A DNA stretch of 64,000 nt from Nigrospora sphaerica. Taxonomy: Eukaryota; Ascomycota; Sordariomycetes; Amphisphaeriales; Apiosporaceae. Positions 57,001-64,000 of the stretch are shown piece after piece (the stretch's first letter is position 1; every line of letters starts with the position of its first letter). Made by a program: the position numbers and the translations under genes. The DNA is taken from assembly GCA_018287875.1 (NCBI GenBank), contig JAGVVL010000002.1:2480001-2544000 (forward strand). The letters are read 5' to 3'. The notes beneath the pieces were generated by a model. It was not told the origin of the DNA and searched no databases. It was given only the letters and a program-made list of their open reading frames with translations.

Positions 57001-58419
57001 CAGGGCAGACCATGCTGCACTTGGCCTGCTCTCGCGGTATGGGCCGGTTTGTCGCCGGCCTGCTGTCGCGCGGGGCCAATGTAGGTGCGCGGGACAAAGG
57101 AGGTTTTACCCCTCTGCACTTCGCTGCGATGAACGACCATGTCGAGATTGTCCGTCGTCTTATGATCGGTGGCGCCGATCCCACCATGCGAAGCTTGTCG
57201 GGTCTGACGGCAACCGACGTCGCGCAATCAAGAGAAGTACGGCGGGCGCTCCGCCGCGTCGAGAACCACGTGCGATCACGCAGTGGTAGCTCTCTTCACA
57301 GCCGCGTCAACAGCGCTACCTCGTTGCGGTCCCTGTGGGATCCTCCGTCTGCGCCGGCCTATCACGAGGACAGCCAGACGGACTCGTCGCTGCTCGCGGA
57401 CTCGAGTGATGACGAATACGATGACTCCTCGGAGGAAAGCGAGGGGCAAGACGCCAGCGGCGGCGGGTTCTTGCAGGGAAGAAGGCCAAGTGCCACGCGC
57501 AACCACCAACTTCCCGACATCGTCTCGACGCCGCATGCCGAAGTTCACGCCGGGATGGCATCCCCAACGGCCGCCGTGGCGGCGTTGCAGGAGCGAGTGT
57601 TGCATCAATGGCAGACGATGCTGCATAACTGGCAACACTTTCAGATGCCCCCGATGCCGCAGATGCCGCAGATGCCGCAGATGCCGCAGATGCCGCAGAT
57701 GCCGCAGATGCCGCAGATGCCCCAGCTCCCTGGCCGGCCCATGCTTCCGGACTACCACAACATGCTGAATAACGCACAAATCATGCAGCGCTTTGCCTCA
57801 CTGGTTCCTAACATCAGCGGCTCCCGGCCAGACACTGTTGATGGCCAGCCGCCAAGAGAGGGCGACAAGCAGTGGTGGGAGATTCCGTCCTTCTTCGGCG
57901 CCAAGGAGGCTCCGCCGGCGTACGAGGACATCTTTCCCCAAAGAGACCTCGATACCAAGCAAGCAACTGCTGCTGCCGCCGCCGCCGAGTATGAGGCCGA
58001 CCTCAAGTGTACGACGCTTTATGACGAGGCCGAGTCGACGACGGTAGAGCCGGCAGCGGAGTCGTCCAAAGCGCGCGATGTTCCGACCCTGCTCCAGATC
58101 GGACGCAAGAACGCCATCACCAAAGAGCAGCAAGAGGATTTGCAGCGTGCCCACGCGGCGCGACTAAAGACAGGCAGCAGTGATAAAATGCTGTGGTTTG
58201 TCTGGGTATGTACCTGTTTTCCCGACGCTAAGTGAAACTGTCAAGCTGACACGCAACCAGCTTCCTCTTCTCATTTTCATTCTCGGCGCCATGGTGCTCA
58301 ACGGCGCGCCTGCCGTGGCCAACTGTGTGGCCAAAATCACGCACGCGGCGGCTTCTTTCGCCACGCCCCCCGGGCAGATGTTGGAGCGTGCCGGTCCAGC
58401 GGCCGTGGAAGCGCTCTGA
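54060..58419 (+). CDS. MGA2: MGA2/SPT23-like membrane-tethered transcription regulator (IPT/TIG, ankyrin, C-terminal TM)
   Basis: Exons are 54060-58205 and 58261-58419, giving 1434 aa. The upstream frame open from 53898 has no ATG before 54060. Order: disordered acidic N-terminus; conserved Mga2/Spt23 region (about 320-545, with TFHNLPPNIKRLHLPRH, CSGCITRERKRAGRKKNKK and NYRAIVFNTQELKEW); Ser/Pro-rich linker; IPT/TIG fold (about 803-890, IIPGEGPKDGGIEVTILGSG); ankyrin repeats (about 979-1065, QTMLHLACSRG and GGFTPLHFAAMNDHVEIV); an eight-copy MPQ repeat (1199-1222); one TM segment (about 1376-1397, MLWFVWLPLLIFILGAMVL) split by the intron; then a short luminal tail. Yeast Mga2/Spt23 sense ER lipid saturation, are cut out by the proteasome after Rsp5 ubiquitination, and activate OLE1 (family knowledge). 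The full architecture, including the TM anchor, is retained. Confidence 0.92.
57654..57725 (+). repeat. In-frame 9-bp tandem repeat encoding (MPQ)8 inside MGA2
   Basis: Seven perfect ATGCCGCAG units are followed by one ATGCCCCAG. The near-identity at DNA level suggests recent expansion by slippage. It lies between the ankyrin repeats and the TM anchor. Confidence 0.95.
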
Positions 58420-59512
58420 CGCGCCAGCCAGCCAGCTACCCTTACAGACGTTTTCGCATACTTCTTTCTCTCTTCTCTTTCTGCTTTACAAAAGCGTTCG
58501 CTCTGACTATACTACTATACACCAACACATACATAGCTTCTGTGCCGCAGGTTCCACCATGCTGTCACTAGGTCGAGGCTGGAAGGACCAGGTCGGCCCG
58601 GTGGAGGGTACGGGGATAGAGCGTCCATCCTGACTCATGGCGCTTCTTCTCTCTGCTGGCTTTTGAAGGGACAACCGGCCATTGGTCCATCTTCGGTGGC
58701 GAAGGGTCCACACTGTCTCGTTGCTGATGGGCAAGATGGAGAGGGGGGCAAGGGGCCCAAGGCATACATGATGGGCGTCATTGGGATTAATGAGGATTTG
58801 GGGAAACAAGGCGGGTGGGAAAGGCACTGGGAATGAGTAACCATGGCGGGGACGGTAGCGCATCCCGAAACGCGCTTATTTGTACAACGTCGCAGTAGAT
58901 GGTTTTGGAAGCGGTCAATCCTGGAAGAGCTTGATCGTATTTATCGTACTTCTCGCCCGCGTCATTTTGACCGCGGGCTATCCTGTGCTAACTAGGCGCG
59001 TCATTTCGCCTCGAAGTCGCTTCGAGCGCGTTAGTCGTCGACAGCGGATAGGCAAGAAGATAAAGCCAGGTGCTGAAACAGCGGGAGTCCGGAGCCCCTG
59101 CCGCATTATAAAGACCGAACTATGTACAGGAATTACCACTGACCCAGCCAACGCAACAGATTGCCAGAACAGGAACAGAAAATCGGCGAAACGCCTTCCC
59201 CCAACGCCCTCCGCGGCCGTTAGATTAACGAACTGGTTCATATAGTCCCGAAGGTACCATGGGCGCCCCGATAGTAATACATATGGACCTTGTCGGTCCG
59301 GTGCTCGTAATTTCGTAATGTGTCATGATAACGGACCAAGTCCCCCCCAGTGACGCCATAAAACACCTCGCCCACAGATACGCCGATCTATGAACAAGTC
59401 ACCCCGCTGGCCTCTTCTTCTCTCCGTCGACTCCGTCTCTCGTCTCGCGGCACGCCGGTTCGGACTGGGTTGACGAGGAAGATGACTGTTGTTGCTCCCG
59501 AGGCCGACCTTG
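58420..59512. other. Convergent intergenic region, MGA2 to the Pro-rich protein
   Basis: 3' UTR sequence for converging genes; a T/C-rich stretch follows the MGA2 stop. No supported ORF. Confidence 0.4.
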
Positions 59513-61423
59513 TCACAAGGCTTCGCCAAACCGCCAGTCGACCTCCATGCCGGATTGTGAAAAGTTTTCGTGGTCCCGCGTGCACATTTCGGGGGCGCGT
59601 CGCACGTTTGGCGTCTTGATGTAGGCGTCAGGAATACGCGGCACCGACGGGATGCCCCTGTTCATGTCGGGCACCACGCAGAGGGGCTCGGCGACGCCGT
59701 CGTTCTCTCTGGCCCCGCGGCCCTTGGGGACGTCCCAGGAGTCGATGCTGCTCCGTGCACTCTGGCTGTCCAGGTCCATGTCGGCGCTCGTGGATGGGGA
59801 GGAGCCCCATGATTTTGAAAAAGAGAGGGCGAGCCCCATCTTGACCCCTCTGTTGTGGTTGTTATCCAACGAGTTGGGGGGATAGTACGATGGGCCGCGT
59901 TTGGGGCTGTTCTTCTTGCGGAGTTTGTTGGCGCCGCCGGCATCGACAACCGAGGCCACACGTGGGGGGATGAGCAGGATCTTCTCGCCCTTGGGGCGAT
60001 CAGTCGTCTCAACCGACGCTGAGCGGCTGGGACTACGCATGCGAATCGACTCCTCCTTTTGTTCGGTGCCGATGTCGATGCCGTGGCCGCTGTCGCTGTG
60101 CGTGGTGTGGATGGTTCGCAGCACGCCGTCGCCTCGCAACCGCTCGCTAAGGGTGCTACCACCACTGGGCATCTTGCGTAGTTTCTTGGATCCGCGCTTA
60201 GTAAATCCCAATGCACTGTTGCTCCTTCCGTTGGCCGTGAAGCCGAAAATGCCGCCGAAACTGCTGCCAGTGGCGCTCAACGGCGTAGCGTTGGGTCGTT
60301 CGGGGGCTGTAACCGACAGCCCATCGTCGACAGAGACAGTATCATCTGTTTCGGGACGGGTCCGCTTCCGACCACGCAGTTGGCGGCGCAATGTCTCAAG
60401 GGAGGGCTTCTGGTGGGCTCGCGGCGGCGGGGCCAAGTGTTGCATCTGGAACGAACGTCTAAGGGTTTGCGAACTGCGGGGGCTGCAGGGCGACTCGGGC
60501 ATTTCGGGCATGGTGGAACAGGAAATTCGAGAGGGTGTGACGGGTTCAGCCGCAAGCGGGAGCGGCGGCGGGGGTGGAGGGTGCTTAGGCGCGGCAAGAC
60601 GAGCATCACCCTCCACCTTGGGCTGCGGCGGTGGTGGCGGCGGACGCGTGGGTGCAACAAGATGGACCTCGTCCCCCCTCTGCGACTGCGGTTGGTCTTG
60701 AGCCTGCGTTGGCGGTGGTCGCGCGCCAGGCGGTGGGCGGCGGGTGGACTGGATGGCATGGCTTTGGAAGAAGCCAGTGGCCATGAGCTGATTATACGAC
60801 TTCATGATTTCCTCTCGCGTCGGGCGGTCACTGCCAACGGCGCCAGCGCCGGAATCCGCTCCGTTTTGCAAGAAGCTAACAGGCAACTGGGGAATGTGGG
60901 ACTGCGAGTGCGACTTGGTCATATGGCGAGCTGGTCGTTGCTGCGTTGGTTCCGACTGCAGGCTCGTTCGCTTCTCAGCCCCCGGCTGAGGCTTGGCCGC
61001 GGCTGGCTGGCGCTCCCTCCGGCCGAGCCCAATAGCATCCCGTACGCGAGTCAAGAAGCCCGACGACTTCTTCAGGCCGAAATCGGCGTCTTCAAATAGA
61101 GGCTGCGACTGGCCGAGATGAGCGGAAGCCGAAAGCGGGCGCTCGCGGGCCCGTTGGCGACGGCGGCCGGGACTCGGAAGAGGAATGAGCTTGGGGCTCC
61201 GACTGGGACTGCGGCCCTGCGAGGGCCGACCCGGCGGCCCGTCGGGATAGAACTGCTTCTCGAAGACGGCCAGCTCCTCTGGCCCGAGGAATTGGGCGGG
61301 CGGGGCGGCGCTGATGCGGTCGTTCATGGAGCCCTCTTGGAAACGCGAGACGGGCGGGCGTGGTGCCGTCGGGTCGGCCGACGAGGGCGAGAACGCGTGC
61401 GCGAGAACCATCTTGGCTCCCAT
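59513..61423 (-). CDS. Uncharacterised Pro/Ser/Arg-rich disordered protein
   Basis: A single minus-strand frame gives 636 aa from ATG 61423-61421 (MGAKMVLAHAFSPSSADP). The frame is open a further 29 codons upstream but has no ATG there. Starts at MVLAHAF or MNDRIS are also possible. No folded domain is recognised. Features in order: EELAVFEKQFYPDGPPG (about 50-65); an Arg/Ser/Pro segment; a short ordered-looking KKSSGFLTRVRDAIGLGRRER (about 120-140); TREEIMKSYNQLMATGFFQS (about 205-225); proline runs (RPPPPPPQP, HPPPPPPLP); a basic RRQLRGRKRTRP; and a tail with MGLALSFSKSWGSSP and SARSSIDSWDVPKGRG. The proline runs could bind profilin/SH3/WW partners, but that is inference. The leader on this strand is strongly pyrimidine-rich (61600-61660). 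Confidence 0.7.
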   Translation of the reverse strand: MGAKMVLAHAFSPSSADPTAPRPPVSRFQEGSMNDRISAAPPAQFLGPEELAVFEKQFYPDGPPGRPSQGRSPSRSPKLIPLPSPGRRRQRARERPLSASAHLGQSQPLFEDADFGLKKSSGFLTRVRDAIGLGRRERQPAAAKPQPGAEKRTSLQSEPTQQRPARHMTKSHSQSHIPQLPVSFLQNGADSGAGAVGSDRPTREEIMKSYNQLMATGFFQSHAIQSTRRPPPGARPPPTQAQDQPQSQRGDEVHLVAPTRPPPPPPQPKVEGDARLAAPKHPPPPPPLPLAAEPVTPSRISCSTMPEMPESPCSPRSSQTLRRSFQMQHLAPPPRAHQKPSLETLRRQLRGRKRTRPETDDTVSVDDGLSVTAPERPNATPLSATGSSFGGIFGFTANGRSNSALGFTKRGSKKLRKMPSGGSTLSERLRGDGVLRTIHTTHSDSGHGIDIGTEQKEESIRMRSPSRSASVETTDRPKGEKILLIPPRVASVVDAGGANKLRKKNSPKRGPSYYPPNSLDNNHNRGVKMGLALSFSKSWGSSPSTSADMDLDSQSARSSIDSWDVPKGRGARENDGVAEPLCVVPDMNRGIPSVPRIPDAYIKTPNVRRAPEMCTRDHENFSQSGMEVDWRFGEAL

Positions 61424-63543
61424 GACGGCGGACACGGGTGGCCGCCCCCCGAGCGAGGCAGCGCAAGTAGGCAGAGCGACCGAAGCAGCAGCCAGTCGGC
61501 CGCTCCCCACGATGCTGGGGGGTGGAGGCGCGGCGGTGTAAGTGGGTGGGCGAGGCGACGGCGGGCGTGCGCGAAAGAGCCGGGAACGGACGCAGGCGAG
61601 AGGAATTAGGGAGAGAGAGAGAGAAAGAGGAAAAGGGAGAAAAGACGACGACTCAGTCGTGCCTGCGCGCGCGGGACGTGATGTAATTGGAGGCGGGCGA
61701 AAGAGAGAAAGAGCGCGGGAGGGAGGGAGAGGAATGAATGGATGGGTCTACCGACAAGAGTGGCTGTCTGGTGGGTTTGGGATGTGGATGTACTCAGTAG
61801 ATGCGATGATGGAGATGCTAGTTAGTTGAGCTCCACGTCGATCGCGGCTTTGTTTGGGTTACCTGAACTCTTCCTCGGTGGTTTGTTGACATGGACTCCT
61901 CGGTCGTCGTCCCGGCCCTGTGGGTCCATGGCTTCGTCTGGCTTGCGCCTATTGGCCAGCGGCTATGCTACATGGGTCCCCCCCCTTGGCCGGTCCGTTC
62001 ATACATTCCCAGCCATCTCTTCTTCCATTGGCTTCCCATCCGGGCGCGCTGCTTCTTTTGTTACTGCCTGCCTACCCAATCCAACCACGGAAAAGCCGCC
62101 GGACAGGGTTACAAAACAGCTTCGCGCGGCCAAAAGGAGACCCAAGATTAAATGCGAGCGAAAGGGAAAAAAAAGAAGAAAAAAAAGAGAGAACGTAAGA
62201 GAACGGAACAAGAGAGAAGACCCCTCCCCTAGCCTCAAGTCAGGGGCTGTCGAACTCGTGGCTATTGCCCGTCGGTCCACGTGGTCCTCGCGTGAGCCTG
62301 TACATATGCGCGCTGTGCGCCTTCGTTTTTCAAGATGCGGTCAGTCGCCATACCGTTTAAAAAGGGTTAAAAAATAAAGAGAAAAAAGGAAAGAAAAGAA
62401 CCCACTCGGGGAGGGGGCGTTCGTTAGGCTACCCGAGCTCGACAAGAAGGGCGAGACTCTCCCGTACGAAGGACGAAGTGGGATCCTGTACCCTGCCAAC
62501 CAGCCACCTCGGGATGGATCTCTCTACCTGCATCGAGTGAAGCATCCATCCACCCTCTACCATGTAGTACGTACACGGCGGCGCCTGGCCCAAACTCCTG
62601 GGGCACGGAATTGTCCACCCAAAAACGGGCAGGCCGCTCACCAACCCCGCGTAGCACAGCAACCAGACTAACTTAGGGTAATTATTGCCTTAGTAAGGAC
62701 CTCAGGCTAAGGTACCGTGATAGTACAAGTACCTATAGTAGGCGACACTACTTAAGCACGTCCTGGCTTATTGGTAGGCTAGCACCCGCGCCTACCTTTT
62801 CCGGCTGGCTTAACCCGCACGGGGCAGACGGATACAGACCGCGTTCCCGACCAGTCCCTCCAGATTGCAGGTACGGATGGAGTCAACCACGACCCCGACC
62901 TCGTCACTTTCGGCACCACGAACCTATTTGTACGAGGGCCCCACGAACCCCAGCACGCCCACTCACTAGCTGAACGAGCGGAACAGGACCGAGACTGCAT
63001 CCCGCGCCCGGCCCATCCGTCGACAGCCAAGGGCGTAACCAAGCAGTCATGCCCGTGGCTGAGTCCTCGCCGGCGTGCATGCATTTCATTCCAGACGCAT
63101 CAACTATTCCCGTACCTGGGTAGCTACCTCGGAAGGGATATGTAACTTGGTGGTAATGTGCATGTATATACTTAGGTATCTATATGAGTCCCGAGGTACG
63201 CCTCATGGTTGGCTGGCTAGGTCGGCTGACTCCCACACAACCCGGTGGCTTCCTCTTCTAGACGCCTGTTTCCCTCTTACCCCCCCTCAGAAGGGGGCCC
63301 GATCCAACATTACTATGAAAACAAGATGGTGCGCTGTCGTCGAGGCACGGCGACCTTACCGGGACTCCTGCTGTAGCCTGACCCGGATCTTCGCCCGCAT
63401 GGAAACCGTCCAGTGCCAAAGCAGACGTGACAAAAGAAAACAGAGGCAGCACCGCCCGCGCAAGTACGGTCCCACACCAGCAAAATGCAAATGGTATCAA
63501 GAACAGAATTACACCAACTTCTCATCGCCCCGCACGCCGTCGC
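61424..63543. other. Intergenic region with purine-rich (plus strand) tracts
   Basis: 2.1 kb with no supported gene. (GA)n at 61611-61630 and purine tracts at 62155-62220 and 62370-62400 read as polypyrimidine on the minus strand, in the leader or promoter of the Pro-rich protein gene. GTACCTA words occur at 62727-62735 and 63110-63190. Confidence 0.4.
61611..61638 (+). repeat. (GA)n run
   Basis: A GA-rich dinucleotide run (gagagagagagagaaagagg) in the 5' flank of the minus-strand Pro-rich protein gene; the transcript strand would be CU-rich. Confidence 0.8.
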
Positions 63544-64000
63544 TCAGTAGTCGAACGCTCCGTGGTGGCGCTTGCGAGCATAGTTCTCATTGACCCGCGC
63601 CTCGGCGTACTTGATTTCTTCACAGCCCGATGCAGGGCTGTTCAGCATCGGATCAATCGGCCCGACCGGCACTCCCAGGTCCACCTTGTACTGGCCCGAC
63701 TCGCCAGGCTGTGCCTCGTTGCCGAGCGAGTACTTGGATGCACGTGCGCCGGCCGCCCTGACGTAGTCGAGGATTTGCGCAAGGTAGCCCGTCTCCGGCC
63801 CCTCCTCTTCGACGTAGCACCGCTTAGCCGACAGGTTGCTCTGCGTTGCATACAGGTTCTTGCCAGACCGCGGTGAGAGCGACAGCGACCCGTGCGGGCT
63901 GAAGGTCGGCGACGACTCCGTCCGTGTTTCCACTGACCCGATGCTACCCCGCGCTTGGATGGGCGGGAGCGAGTACTTTTGCGAGACATGGCCGTTGACT
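63544..64000 (-). CDS. 3' end of an uncharacterised gene, cut by the window edge
   Basis: A minus-strand frame is open from the right edge to the stop at 63544-63546 (152 codons visible, 5' part missing). It reads on from KYSLPPIQARGSIGS through SPHGSLSLSPRSGKNLYA, then CYVEEEGPETGYLAQILDYV, and ends KRHHGAFDY. GC3-rich codon use matches neighbouring genes. The Ser/Pro phospho-site-like spacing and lack of hydrophobic segments suggest a cytosolic tail or disordered C-terminus. I do not recognise the family. An unseen intron within the visible part cannot be excluded. Confidence 0.6.
   Translation of the reverse strand, partial: VNGHVSQKYSLPPIQARGSIGSVETRTESSPTFSPHGSLSLSPRSGKNLYATQSNLSAKRCYVEEEGPETGYLAQILDYVRAAGARASKYSLGNEAQPGESGQYKVDLGVPVGPIDPMLNSPASGCEEIKYAEARVNENYARKRHHGAFDY

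Overview
This window looks like nuclear DNA of a filamentous ascomycete, most likely a sordariomycete and possibly Hypocreales. I infer this from the intron style (about 33 short GT-AG introns, mostly 50-110 nt, several with a visible CTAAC/CTGAC branch site), GC-rich third codon positions, Pro/Ala/Ser-rich fungal proteins, and many intergenic GTACCTAC/GTAGGTAC clusters. There is no rRNA, recognisable tRNA, CRISPR array, viral gene or intact transposon. I assigned twenty protein genes. Two are cut by the window edges, and sixteen have exon structures worked out by hand.

Positions 1-16.3 kb: a prenyltransferase-alpha-repeat protein (minus strand, cut at the left edge) is divergent from GET1 (tail-anchored protein insertion). 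A multi-pass membrane protein and a RUD3-type golgin follow, converging on each other. NOP15 (60S ribosome assembly) is divergent from an SMN homologue (snRNP assembly). Then come a secreted cupredoxin and a 62-residue SERF-family protein.

Positions 18-32 kb: a four-TM DUF7598-like membrane protein, VID28/GID5 (armadillo subunit of the GID ubiquitin ligase), a PHO80-type cyclin, an EMC10-like ER membrane protein, and CHZ1 (H2A.Z-H2B chaperone, with a 10-nt exon).

Positions 33-49 kb: a bifunctional 6-phosphofructo-2-kinase/fructose-2,6-bisphosphatase (minus strand) with a 578-nt first intron, TAD3 (tRNA A34 deaminase subunit), RNase H1, and an NHA1-type Na+/H+ antiporter.

Positions 49-64 kb: a 5.3 kb gene-poor stretch leads to MGA2/SPT23, a membrane-tethered regulator of lipid desaturation. 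It converges on an uncharacterised proline-rich disordered protein. The 3' end of a second uncharacterised gene is cut by the right edge.

Functionally this is scattered housekeeping and regulation, with no operon or biosynthetic cluster. VID28 (gluconeogenic enzyme turnover) and PFK-2/FBPase-2 (glycolytic control) both bear on carbon metabolism. GET1, the EMC10 candidate, RUD3 and MGA2 all act on the ER/Golgi. I read both links as coincidental neighbourhood rather than a gene cluster. I found no convincing new system. The best leads are the SMN homologue, the uncharacterised genes, the antiporter splice anomaly and the recurrent GGTAC-type intergenic motif.
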